Shown piece by piece: positions 47,257 to 55,874 of a stretch of 63,751 nucleotides of DNA (position 1 is the stretch's first letter; the number at the start of each line of letters is the position of its first letter). The notes under the pieces were generated by a model, which was given only the letters and a program-made list of their open reading frames with translations, had not been told where the DNA came from and made no database searches. The position numbers were made by a program, and so were the translations under genes. Source of the DNA: Vibrio sp. 10N.286.49.B1 (GTDB lineage Bacteria; Pseudomonadota; Gammaproteobacteria; Enterobacterales; Vibrionaceae); contig NZ_MCUW01000089.1 in the NCBI RefSeq assembly GCF_002873335.1, forward strand, positions 262,551 to 326,301, written 5' to 3'.

Positions 47257-48213
47257 AGGAAAAGAGCCACTTATATTTGCAAACCTTGTCTCTGATGGTG
47301 ACTCACCAAATAATAACTTATAGCTGTGGCTAAATTGGCCTAAGTGGAAAAAACCAAAATCATAAGCTAACTCGGTAATCGTGCGGGTTTCCAATGGTTC
47401 TTGCAACATTCTGCGTATTTGATTGAGCCGTGTTCGATGAACAAACTGTTTGGGTGAACTATTGCAGCAGGCTTGAAATGTGTATTGTAACGTTCGTCGA
47501 CTGACATGCACAGCATTACACAATTCACTGATAGTGACAGGGGTATGGTAACTTCGACTTTCCAGATAGCAAATGATGCGATTCATCACGATTTGTCGAT
47601 GTGGTATCGAGTTCGAACGGATTTCGTTTTCAAAGCTTGATGAAAGCAATTCCAGCAACACGTCCTTAATAATGATGTGATGAGTTTTGCTTGACCAACG
47701 TAATTGATGAGGATCAAGTAGGATAGCCAAGTAGTACTTGAGTTGTTGAGTTTGTTGCCTTGTTAACTTCGGTAAATAAAGTTCACCTTCAGTAATACCA
47801 TCAAGGTTCAGTTGTTCTTGGAGAGCCTGGACAAATTCTTGTTTAAGCACAATGCCATAGATTGAAAATGTTTCTGGTGTCATTAACTCAAAATCCAAGC
47901 CCCCTTTACGAAGCAAAATTTTGTCTGCATCTTGGCGTGAATGGTTAATGTGCAAGGGTTTGTCGTCGGTACTTAACCCAAGCCATAATCCGCCACCTTC
48001 AACGCGGCACTGCTGTCGTAAAGCTCGATTACTATCCTCTCGAAAAATATGAATGTTGGGTAATCTACGCTCGTTTATTTGCCCGACAAACCCACCATTA
48101 CTCAACTGGTCATACTCTTGCTGCCAATTGACTAAGCTTGCGGCTTGTTGGTTTGCATCTTTTATATGCCTTATGCACAGTTCTGGTGCTAGTGGGACGA
48201 CGTCTACATCCAT
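47245..48213 (-). CDS. AraC-family regulator of ethanolamine use (EutR-like)
   Basis: 322 residues. The C-terminal AraC HTH domain (about 215-310) includes VTISELCNAVHVSRRTLQYTFQACCNSSPKQFV and ITELAYDFGFFHLGQFSHSYKLLFGESPSE. The N-terminal half is of the cupin-like EutR/FeaR type, with GLWLGLSTDDKPL near residue 73. E. coli EutR activates eut genes in response to ethanolamine and B12. It is divergent from eutB with 186 bases between, so it probably activates eutBC-eat. GGAAAGAG precedes the ATG. Confidence 0.87.
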   Translation of the reverse strand: MDVDVVPLAPELCIRHIKDANQQAASLVNWQQEYDQLSNGGFVGQINERRLPNIHIFREDSNRALRQQCRVEGGGLWLGLSTDDKPLHINHSRQDADKILLRKGGLDFELMTPETFSIYGIVLKQEFVQALQEQLNLDGITEGELYLPKLTRQQTQQLKYYLAILLDPHQLRWSSKTHHIIIKDVLLELLSSSFENEIRSNSIPHRQIVMNRIICYLESRSYHTPVTISELCNAVHVSRRTLQYTFQACCNSSPKQFVHRTRLNQIRRMLQEPLETRTITELAYDFGFFHLGQFSHSYKLLFGESPSETRFANISGSFPEFE

Positions 48214-48399
48214 GATAACTCTTTCCGATGTGTATTCTGTGAATCAATTTGGGGCAATAATATCGTAACAAACTGTTTTATATACACATTACAACATTGC
48301 CGATTTTTGATAATGGGTTGGAACGTAATTCGCTTTTATTTTACTTATCTGTATTGATGGTTTAGCAAAAAATGAACCATGTTGTAAAAAGGAAGCGTA

Positions 48400-49812
48400 A
48401 TGACGGCAAGTTATCGTCGACAACAAGGAAGTAGAATATATGTCTTTGAGTCGCTCGCCGATTTAATGGCTAAGGCGACGCCTGAGCGCTCTGGGGATGC
48501 GTTAGCTGGCGTATGCGCAGAATCGGCTGCTGAACGAGTCGTTGCACAAATGACATTGGCCGACTTACCACTGAAAACCTTTTTAAACCAGGTTGTTATC
48601 CCGTACGAGAGTGACGAAATCACACGCCTAATCATTGATAGCCATGATAATGAAGCCTTTAAATCGATAGAGCATCTTACTGTGGGGGATTTCCGTAATT
48701 GGCTTCTCAGTGATCATGCAGACAGCGTTGCAATTGCACAAATTCACCAGGGATTGACCCCCGAAATGGTGGCCGCGGTGTGTAAGATAATGCGCAATCA
48801 AGACCTCATCCAGGTCGCTAAGAAATGTCAGGTTATCACCGCCTTCCGCAATACCATTGGCATGCCGAATCGTTTATCAACGCGCCTGCAACCAAACCAT
48901 CCGACGGACGCTCTCAATGGTATTGCTGCCACTATTTTCGATGGTCTTATGTACGGCAGTGGTGATGCAGTAATAGGTATCAACCCTGCGACTGATAATG
49001 TTCCGCAAGCCATCAAGTTAATGAACTTGATGGATGAAGTCATTCAGCATTATCAAATACCAACTCAGTCCTGTGTTTTAACTCACGTAACAAACACCAT
49101 TGAAGCCATTGAGCTTGGTGCGCCCGTTGACCTTGTTTTCCAGTCGATAGGCGGCACACAGGGTACAAATGACACGTTCGGTATTAATTTAAACGTGTTG
49201 CAAGAAGCCCAAGAAGCCGCGCTTTCTCTCAACAGAGGCACCGTTGGCAATAACGTGATGTATTTTGAAACGGGTCAAGGAACGGCATTGTCTGCGAATG
49301 CTTTTCATGGTGTAGACCAACAAACCTGTGAAGCGCGTGCTTACGCAGTGGCGAGACAGTTTGATCCTTTGCTCGTCAATACGGTTGTAGGCTTTATTGG
49401 ACCTGAATATCTGTTTGATGGGAAGCAAATCATACGGGCTGGATTAGAAGATCACTTCTGTGGAAAGCTACTTGGATTGCCTATGGGATGCGATATTTGC
49501 TACACCAATCATGCTTATGCCGATCAAAACGATATGGATAACCTGCTTACGTTGCTAGGCGTTGCAGAGTGTTCTTTCATCATGGGTATTCCGGGTTCCG
49601 ACGACATTATGCTCAATTATCAAACGACCTCATTCCATGATGCCTTGTACGCTAGAAAGGTATTGGGCTTAAAACCGGCACCAGAGTTCGAGCAGTGGTT
49701 GATGAAAATGGGGATCTTTGAAGACATCAATGACGTGCGTCTCAATAATGGCACCGCGAGTTCGTTCGCCGCAACCATCGAACAATTAAACGCGAGGGTC
49801 TCTCATGGATAA
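48400..49812 (+). CDS. eutB: Ethanolamine ammonia-lyase large subunit EutB
   Basis: 470 residues (E. coli 453). It contains the active-site barrel: MPNRLSTRLQPNHPTD near residue 151, SGDAVIGINPATDN near 186, MYFETGQGTALSANAFHGVDQQTCEARAYA near 287 and MGIPGSDDIMLNYQTTSFHD near 391. With EutC and adenosylcobalamin it converts ethanolamine to acetaldehyde and ammonia. AGGAAG lies before the ATG, and it overlaps eutC by eight bases. No shell protein or aldehyde-processing gene follows, so the aim may be nitrogen supply. Confidence 0.97.
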   Translation: MTASYRRQQGSRIYVFESLADLMAKATPERSGDALAGVCAESAAERVVAQMTLADLPLKTFLNQVVIPYESDEITRLIIDSHDNEAFKSIEHLTVGDFRNWLLSDHADSVAIAQIHQGLTPEMVAAVCKIMRNQDLIQVAKKCQVITAFRNTIGMPNRLSTRLQPNHPTDALNGIAATIFDGLMYGSGDAVIGINPATDNVPQAIKLMNLMDEVIQHYQIPTQSCVLTHVTNTIEAIELGAPVDLVFQSIGGTQGTNDTFGINLNVLQEAQEAALSLNRGTVGNNVMYFETGQGTALSANAFHGVDQQTCEARAYAVARQFDPLLVNTVVGFIGPEYLFDGKQIIRAGLEDHFCGKLLGLPMGCDICYTNHAYADQNDMDNLLTLLGVAECSFIMGIPGSDDIMLNYQTTSFHDALYARKVLGLKPAPEFEQWLMKMGIFEDINDVRLNNGTASSFAATIEQLNARVSHG

Positions 49813-50677
49813 ACTCATCGAACGTAAAGGCCAGAAATCAATAAACGTAGTAATTCGAAACCCTTGGGTTGAGCTTCGAGAGTTCACTTCTGCACGCATC
49901 GCATTAGGGCGAACCGGTAACAGTGTACCGACCAACGAATTACTTAGTTTTCAGCTAGATCATGCAAAAGCAATGGACGCCGTTCATTGCGCTTTAGATG
50001 TCGATACCTTAATCGAAGGGTTAACGGGTTCACACCTGATTTTTAAACACACCCACAAGCCACCAATGACAGTGACCAGCAAGGTGACCGATCGCCTCAT
50101 GTATTTACAACGTCCCGATTTAGGACGTCAGCTTGATGACGCATCATGGAATAAGCTCGCAGGCATCACCAAAGAACACAATGCTCAGCCCGATCTAGCG
50201 ATCGTCATTGCTGATGGCTTGTCATCGGTTTCTATTCAGAATCACGCCGTACCAGTAATCGAACGCTTGATGTCCTTATTAATAAGAGATGACGTCAACC
50301 AATGGACAATCGCACCAATAACCGTGGTCAAGCAGGGGCGAGTTGCGGTCGGTGATGATGTTGCCCAATGCCTTAAAGCGAAAGCCGTACTCGTTTTAGT
50401 CGGAGAAAGACCAGGCCTAACATCACCGGACAGTATGGGGCTCTATCTGACATGGGGGGCAAAGCGAGGTTCGAAGGACTCACAAAGAAATTGTATTTCT
50501 AACGTACGGCCACAAGGTCTTAATTACGACGACGCTTGCCAGCGTGCGTTCTATTTGCTCACCGAGGCGCGAAAATTACAGCTTTCTGGCGTGAACTTGA
50601 AAGACCGATCATTGGTGGATGAGCAATGTCATAAGCATCTCGACGACAAGCACAGCAACAATTTATTAGTTTCTTAA
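49805..50677 (+). CDS. eutC: Ethanolamine ammonia-lyase small subunit EutC
   Basis: 290 residues. FTSARIALGRTGNSVPTNELLSFQLDHAKA near residue 23 and LVGERPGLTSPDSMGLYLTWGAKRGSKDSQRNCISNVRP near 200 bind cobalamin and form the interface with EutB. Its start overlaps the eutB end. It supplies the B12-binding half of the enzyme. Adenosylcobalamin must come from elsewhere in the genome; no eutT or eutA reactivase gene is here. Confidence 0.96.
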   Translation: MDKLIERKGQKSINVVIRNPWVELREFTSARIALGRTGNSVPTNELLSFQLDHAKAMDAVHCALDVDTLIEGLTGSHLIFKHTHKPPMTVTSKVTDRLMYLQRPDLGRQLDDASWNKLAGITKEHNAQPDLAIVIADGLSSVSIQNHAVPVIERLMSLLIRDDVNQWTIAPITVVKQGRVAVGDDVAQCLKAKAVLVLVGERPGLTSPDSMGLYLTWGAKRGSKDSQRNCISNVRPQGLNYDDACQRAFYLLTEARKLQLSGVNLKDRSLVDEQCHKHLDDKHSNNLLVS

Positions 50678-50695
50678 TATGTAGAAGGATTTACT

Positions 50696-52099
50696 ATGTC
50701 TAATCATCAGGAATATCTGGCCAAAAGGCAGTTAAAAAGAGGCACCGCAGGTTGGATTCTGCTTGCAGGTCTTGGGGTGTCTTATGTTATATCAGGCGAC
50801 TTTGCAGGGTGGAACTTTGGTATCGCTCAAGCGGGTTGGGGCGGTTTCCTAATCGCGGCGATAGCGATGGCGGTAATGTACTTAACCTTAGTGTTGTCGC
50901 TAGCAGAAATGTCGGCTGCAATTCCTGCCGCTGGAGGCGGTTACAGTTTTGCTCGTCAAGCAATGGGTCCAACCGGTGGTTTCTTTACGGGTTTATCGGT
51001 TCTTATAGAATACGCGCTCGCACCCGCCGCTATCGTTATTTTTATTGGCTCAGCTGTCAATGAACTCATCGGGCTGGATGGCCCTATGGTCTACGCACTT
51101 TTCTATGCACTTTTTATCGCTATTCACATGGCAGGTGTTGGTGAAGCGCTAAAGGTTATGATGGTGATTAGTGGATTAGCTGTGCTGGCAATTTTAATGA
51201 CGGCTGGCGCTCTAATTGGTGAGTTTAACATTGATAATTTGTTTGATATCGCGCCAACGACGGCTCAGGCAACAGAAATATTGCCTTTCGGTTGGTATGG
51301 AGTATGGGCTGCGTTGCCATTTGCAATGTGGTTGTTCCTAGCGGTTGAAGGCGTTCCATTGGCAGCAGAAGAAGCGAAGAACCCAGCGAAAGATGTGCCA
51401 AAGGGTATCATTGGTGCGATGCTATTTTTATTAGTAACAGCAACCTTAGTCGTGGTACTTCTTGCCGGGGCCGTCGGGTCTCAAGTTATCGGTGATAGCG
51501 CTGTCCCTCTAGTGGATGCCCTAAAAATAACAGGCAATTCAACACTGGCAACGGCCGTTAACATACTTGGTTTAGCTGGCTTGGTAGCGTCATTCTTCTC
51601 CATTATTTATGGCTACAGTCGCTTGGTGTTTGCGCTTTCTCGTGCTGGTTATTTACCACAGAGTTTATCTCTCACGAGTAAGAAAAAAGTCCCTTCTCGC
51701 GCGTTGTTAGTTCCAGGTATTTTTGGGTTTTTAGTGTCATTAACTGGTGAAGGCGACCTCATCCTGGCAATGGCGGTTGTTGGTGCAACCGTATCGTATG
51801 CATTAATGTCACTGAGTCATATTTTACTGCGCATTAAACAACCTGAACTGGAACGTCCGTATAAAACACCAGGAGGAATGTTCACGTCAGGGATATCACT
51901 CGTTTTATCTCTCGTTGCGATGACTGGCGTCTATGCATTTGATCCATCAGCCTTCTTTATGACTATGGGATTATTTGTTATCGGCGGTGCATATTATGGA
52001 CTCTATAGTCGTAAAAATTTAGTGGCAACATCAGCCGAAGAAGAGTTTGCAATGTTGTCTGTTGCTGAGCAAGAGTTGACAACAGAAGGAGCACGCTAA
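50696..52099 (+). CDS. eat: Ethanolamine permease (APC family)
   Basis: 467 residues, about 12 membrane segments. GTAGWILLAGLGVSYVISGDFAGWNFGIAQAGWGGF near residue 14 is the Eat-type opening, and LFLAVEGVPLAAEEAKNPAKDVPKGI near 215 is the APC central motif. It takes up ethanolamine, the substrate of the enzyme encoded just upstream. AAGGA precedes the ATG 19 bases after eutC. Use of an APC permease instead of EutH is typical of microcompartment-free systems. Confidence 0.93.
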   Translation: MSNHQEYLAKRQLKRGTAGWILLAGLGVSYVISGDFAGWNFGIAQAGWGGFLIAAIAMAVMYLTLVLSLAEMSAAIPAAGGGYSFARQAMGPTGGFFTGLSVLIEYALAPAAIVIFIGSAVNELIGLDGPMVYALFYALFIAIHMAGVGEALKVMMVISGLAVLAILMTAGALIGEFNIDNLFDIAPTTAQATEILPFGWYGVWAALPFAMWLFLAVEGVPLAAEEAKNPAKDVPKGIIGAMLFLLVTATLVVVLLAGAVGSQVIGDSAVPLVDALKITGNSTLATAVNILGLAGLVASFFSIIYGYSRLVFALSRAGYLPQSLSLTSKKKVPSRALLVPGIFGFLVSLTGEGDLILAMAVVGATVSYALMSLSHILLRIKQPELERPYKTPGGMFTSGISLVLSLVAMTGVYAFDPSAFFMTMGLFVIGGAYYGLYSRKNLVATSAEEEFAMLSVAEQELTTEGAR

Positions 52100-52174
52100 T
52101 TAATTTGAATAAACGGCAATCATATACAAAGCGTCATTTTACCTAACGCAACTCAATCAGTTTCTTCGTATTAT

Positions 52175-52205
52175 CAACGCTCTAAGTCTAATGACTTTGA
52201 GCGTT
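52175..52205 (+). terminator. Terminator hairpin after the permease gene
   Basis: AACGCTCTAAG pairs with CTTTGAGCGTT around TCTAATGA (with mismatch). The following T content is modest. The rest of 52100-52495 holds the right inverted repeat and about 220 bases without a recognisable gene. Confidence 0.5.
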
Positions 52206-52232
52206 CGTTAGGTTTAGGGGGGACTTTATGCC

Positions 52233-52270
52233 GAACTCTAATGAAAGGCGTACCTACTTAGAACGACTGT
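52233..52270 (+). repeat. Right inverted repeat flanking the eut module
   Basis: GAACTCTAATGAAAGG then CGTACCT, continuing to GAACGACTGT; it matches the left copy in 31 of 38 bases. In one frame both copies encode NSNERRT..ER, so they may derive from a shared coding fragment. Upstream similarity continues weakly for about 25 bases. Confidence 0.65.
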
Positions 52271-52495
52271 CGTTTATAAGCCCGACTGGGACGCTCGTTA
52301 TGGAGAAGGTAGATTGAACATATTTAGGGCTCTGTCGAATCAAAAGAATAGCGCTAGATAAACGACTATGACACTAGAGAACTTAGGGATTGATTTACTT
52401 GAATCCTATCGCTGTTACTAAAGAAAGATTGTGAATGTATTACAAATAGCCTCAATCGACGCTAATAGGTTTATACTCAAATCAAAGATTAGGGT

Positions 52496-53272
52496 TTAAC
52501 CCTCACAACGATTCAAACCAAATTGGTTATTATGGTGGTCAACTACCCAACCTTGTTTAATCAACGCTTGAATAGGTTCATTATATTCACATTTTTCATG
52601 TTGATAGTAATCACCTTCAATAAAGTTAATTTCATACGCGGCATGATTTTGGCGGTTTAGCCACTGATCGCGCGAGGTAAGTTGACTATCAGAACAAATC
52701 AGGCCACCGAACAATATATCTTTATCCGTCACATTCTGTTTTCCAATGGAGCGGCTACAAACAGCACTTATGGCGTCTGAGACGGAAAGTGATTTCTCTT
52801 CTCTTTGTTCATCTGGCATAAACTTCAACCTCAAGAGTGTCTTAGGCTTAGGGCTGTACTGATTACTGTACGTTATATACACCTGAGAAAATTCATACTG
52901 ACATTTTGTGGCGTCTGTTTCAGAAAACGTCACTGGTAGCGCTGAAGAGAATTCATATCGAGTACCATCCCCACTCACGGTGGGCTCTGCGCTGACTATG
53001 ATTGACCGTTGTTGCGTCATCCTTGGGTAAGAGCCATAGATTTTTGATTGGCACTCTTTCTCATCGGTGACAAAAAGTACCCTCGCACGCAGCGTAAGAT
53101 CAGCCGGTTTAGTTCCATGAAAAGAGACCGTTGCCGCGCCTTTAAATGAGACTTCATCCTCAATACCACTGATTGTCAATCCGTGGCTTTGTTTCTGCTT
53201 CCAGCCTGGATAATCTGGCGTACAGCCACTGAGTATAGCCATAGAGAACATAACGGCACTGCATTGCTTCAT
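52496..53272 (-). CDS. Lipoprotein of unknown function
   Basis: 258 residues. The signal MKQCSAVMFSMAILSGC has a lipobox with Cys near residue 17, so it is a predicted lipoprotein. The mature part contains four or more further Cys residues (in KECQSK, TKCQYE, AVCSRS, LICSDS, HEKCEYN, LNRCEG) that could form disulfides in the periplasm. I recognise no domain. It is monocistronic and preceded by a terminator from the DLH gene. Function unknown. Confidence 0.7.
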   Translation of the reverse strand: MKQCSAVMFSMAILSGCTPDYPGWKQKQSHGLTISGIEDEVSFKGAATVSFHGTKPADLTLRARVLFVTDEKECQSKIYGSYPRMTQQRSIIVSAEPTVSGDGTRYEFSSALPVTFSETDATKCQYEFSQVYITYSNQYSPKPKTLLRLKFMPDEQREEKSLSVSDAISAVCSRSIGKQNVTDKDILFGGLICSDSQLTSRDQWLNRQNHAAYEINFIEGDYYQHEKCEYNEPIQALIKQGWVVDHHNNQFGLNRCEG

Positions 53273-53399
53273 TACTCTTATTCATCCTTTCATTGAGTCA
53301 ATCATCGCTACCGCCATCCATGTAAAATACGATCATAACCAAAACTAGGTCAAACGGTAACGCCTTGAATTAAGCGTTCGGTCTGCCGTAACAAAGTTT

Positions 53400-53427
53400 G
53401 GGGCACTTCTGAGTTACGAAGTGCCCC
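53400..53427 (-). terminator. Terminator after the dienelactone hydrolase gene
   Basis: GGGGCACTTC and GAAGTGCCCC form a perfect ten-base stem with an eight-base loop. A short AAACTTTG follows on the minus strand. Confidence 0.6.
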
Positions 53428-53469
53428 TGCATAGGTTCTGAGCAGAAAAAAGTTCGGTAGCGTTACCTA

Positions 53470-54378
53470 TTAAGAAAGTTGCTTGGTAAAGAACTCAAGA
53501 GTACGTTCCCATGCCAACTCCGCTTCTTCTTCAGCGTAACGACCCGTTGAATCGTTGTGGAAGCCATGATTCACGCCGTCATATGTATAAGCTGTATATT
53601 CAGCACCAATCTCTTTGAGCTCCGCCTCATAGTCGGGCCAAGTGGCATTCACGCGTTTATCGATCCCAGCAAATTGGATGAGCAATGGCCCTTTAACATT
53701 CTTTCTTAAATCAGGTGCTGCAGGAGTACCATAAAATGGAACCCCTGCATCTAACTGCTCTGGCATTACTGCAGCCAACATATTGACGATATAACCACCA
53801 AAGCAAAATCCGACAGCGCCTAGTTTTCCGTTACTTTTTTCATGAGATTTCAAAAAGTTCGCTGCGGCTATAAAGTCCTCTTCTATTCGCTCCCTTGATA
53901 GCGATTTTTGCATCGCTCGACCTTCATCATCATTACCTGGGTAACCTCCAAGTGAATAAAGTGCGTCAGGTGCAAAAGCGATAAATCCCGCCGCCGCCAA
54001 CCGTCTTGCTACATCCTTAACATATGGATTTAGGCCCCTATTTTCATGAACAACTAATACAACAGGTGCATTACCCACCAGCTCATTGGGTACAACTAAA
54101 TAACCACGACCTTCTCCGTACCCTTTAGGTGAAGGAAACGTCTCGTAGGTGGCTTTGATGGAAGGATCATTAAAAGAGACCTGTTCTGCTTTCGCATAGT
54201 TAGGGATCAGTGCAGACGTTAATGTTGTCATGGTCAAGCCAAGCACAGCTAAGCCTGATAGACGAGCCATAAATTCTCTTCTATCAATTAGACCGTGCGC
54301 ATATTCGTCATACCAATCAAATGCTTCTTGAGGGATAGATCTAGTTGGTGTTGATTGAGATTCGTTCTTTTGATTCAT
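53470..54378 (-). CDS. Dienelactone hydrolase family protein with Tat signal
   Basis: 302 residues. A Tat-type signal sits behind a 31-residue leader: DRREFMARLSGLAVLGLTM near residue 32, cut after YAKA. The mature alpha/beta hydrolase has the DLH triad: Cys in GFCFGGYIV near 192, Asp in AGIDKRVN near 235 and His in NHGFHND near 268. VVLVVHENRGLNPYVKDVARRLA near 104 is the oxyanion region. It hydrolyses a lactone or ester in the periplasm; the substrate is unknown. The long leader before the Tat motif is common for this subfamily. Confidence 0.9.
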   Translation of the reverse strand: MNQKNESQSTPTRSIPQEAFDWYDEYAHGLIDRREFMARLSGLAVLGLTMTTLTSALIPNYAKAEQVSFNDPSIKATYETFPSPKGYGEGRGYLVVPNELVGNAPVVLVVHENRGLNPYVKDVARRLAAAGFIAFAPDALYSLGGYPGNDDEGRAMQKSLSRERIEEDFIAAANFLKSHEKSNGKLGAVGFCFGGYIVNMLAAVMPEQLDAGVPFYGTPAAPDLRKNVKGPLLIQFAGIDKRVNATWPDYEAELKEIGAEYTAYTYDGVNHGFHNDSTGRYAEEEAELAWERTLEFFTKQLS

Positions 54379-54767
54379 AACTTTTCCTTGTTGTGAGCTG
54401 TTGACCCCATCAACTATAGTGGAAACAAGAGAGAATTTGAACGATCGCTCAAAATAATGTTAGATTATTTTCTGTAACAAAATAAAGTGATTAAATAACA
54501 ATAAGATAAAACCATCACTTACGATTGGTGCCCCTTAACCTTGCACTGACTGTTAAGTGGTCCACACTAGACGATATATTGAAAAATATGTAGCGAATGC
54601 AGTGTTACCGAAACTCGCTTGATGGCAATGAGGCATAAACGCGTTTCAAGTGGACCTAGTGAATGCTCGTAAATAGCACAGAATTACCGCCTTTAGTCAC
54701 TCAATCTCTACTACCTTCTCTTCTGAATAGTGATAAAATCTCCGCATCAAAATTATCGAGAAACTCT

Positions 54768-55106
54768 ATGTTTATCCATCATGTTAACGGCATCGACTGG
54801 CTGGTGATTACCGCTTTTGAAGAACTGAAAACTATGTTTATAGAAGAAGCCGGTACGATCCCCTCTTGCTTCTCTACCACCAGCGAATTGAACCTGATTG
54901 ATCAAGCCAAGCGCACTTATGGATATTTGCCTACACTCCGCGGCGTAATCACCGATACCGGCACCTTTCAAAGTCAGGACAACGAAGAAGATTTGAACCC
55001 ACAGCTTGCCTGCCTAGTTGAGGGGCGTGGCCGGGTGTTTATCTATCACGGCGGCTTTGTGGCTTTTGTGGATGATGAGCAAACCTTTATTACCCGAATG
55101 GGCTGA
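54768..55106 (+). CDS. Conserved hypothetical protein, unknown function
   Basis: 112 residues from ATG 54768 (MFIHHVNGIDWLVITAF). The frame remains open upstream to 54663, but those residues look non-coding. No signal peptide or membrane segment is seen. The sequence has an acidic stretch (SQDNEEDLNPQ) and ends in HGGFVAFVDDEQTFITRMG. I do not recognise the family. It may be cytoplasmic. Neighbours give no clue, as it lies between the DLH gene and mobile-element debris. Confidence 0.5.
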   Translation: MFIHHVNGIDWLVITAFEELKTMFIEEAGTIPSCFSTTSELNLIDQAKRTYGYLPTLRGVITDTGTFQSQDNEEDLNPQLACLVEGRGRVFIYHGGFVAFVDDEQTFITRMG

Positions 55107-55147
55107 AACTCATTCAGTAAGTTGAAATCGGCGACTTGCCCCCAGCC

Positions 55148-55172
55148 GCAAGCGTTTCGTTTATTAACAGGG
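55148..55172 (+). repeat. 25-bp direct repeat, copy 1
   Basis: GCAAGCGTTTCGTTTATT followed by AACAGGG; it matches 57233-57257 at 24 of 25 bases. The two copies flank the PhzF remnant and the RAYT element. The rest of 55107-55394 shows no confident gene; a 69-codon minus frame at 55323 is unassigned. Confidence 0.7.
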
Positions 55173-55398
55173 GGCGAATTGAATAGAGCCGGATCCTAGC
55201 TTCAATAAGAAAAGCAATGCTGCGGTTCACTGGCGAGCGGTATCTCTGCAGGAATGGGGGAAAAAACGATTTACTTCCTATTTTCTCTGACTCCAAAAAG
55301 CAACGTTGATGATGTTCCAACACATTGAAAAATAGTTTTTTAAGAGGATGATCTTCTCTCGATATTTGTAAGATCAGTAGGAAATGGTCTGCTGTCTA

Positions 55399-55866
55399 CT
55401 AAAGAACCATCTCTCTTTTTCCAACTAAAACTGCTTGCCCGGCAATGCTGATGTGTAGCATTGATTGTGCTTTCTCAACCGTCACTAAAACTCGACCAGG
55501 GCTATCCATCGCAAGGCCTTGATATCCCCAATAACAAGCTTATGACTCGCATTCAATTAAGTCATGGTGAACAAGGTACGCTCCCGCAGGGCCATTCGCA
55601 TTACCCGTTACAGGATCTTCATTTATGCCAATGGCAGGTGCGAACATTCGCCCAAAAGTAACAGGGGCTTTCCTACTGCCTTCTAAGACAAATGGGAAGA
55701 ACCCATTGCAATCAATTGTAGCGCTCAGCGCTTTTAGTTTTTCATTGTTCGGAACTAATCCATCAAGTCTTTTTCTGCTCAGCATTGGCACCATAACTTT
55801 GGAATGACCCGTAGTAACAACTTGGATAGGTAAGTCGCAAAAATCATCCTCACTTATGATCTTATA
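55399..55866 (-). pseudogene. PhzF-family isomerase, C-terminal remnant with internal stop
   Basis: On the minus strand the frame reads DLPIQVVTTGHSKVMVPM, then FGRMFAPAIGINEDPVTGNANG (the PhzF C-terminal signature), then AGAYLVHHDLIE, an in-frame TAA at 55540-55542, and then YQGLAMDSPGRVLV...SIAGQAVLVGKREMVL to the true family end. The N-terminal half is missing at the border with the RAYT element near 55866. The gene is dead through both truncation and a nonsense codon. Intact PhzF proteins are about 260-300 residues. Confidence 0.8.
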
Positions 55867-55874
55867 AAGCAGAT

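Noticed and set aside
47245..52099. Ethanolamine microcompartment operon
   Set aside because: No shell, aldehyde dehydrogenase or reactivase genes are present, so only the lyase and its uptake are encoded.
52305..52340. GGGCTCTGTCGAATC considered as an IS6-type transposon end
   Set aside because: Only a partial resemblance to GGCTCTGTTGC, with no partner end or transposase nearby.
55114..55323. 69-codon minus-strand frame over the first 25-bp direct repeat
   Set aside because: Not recognisable; part of it lies in a repeat, so it may be only repeat sequence.
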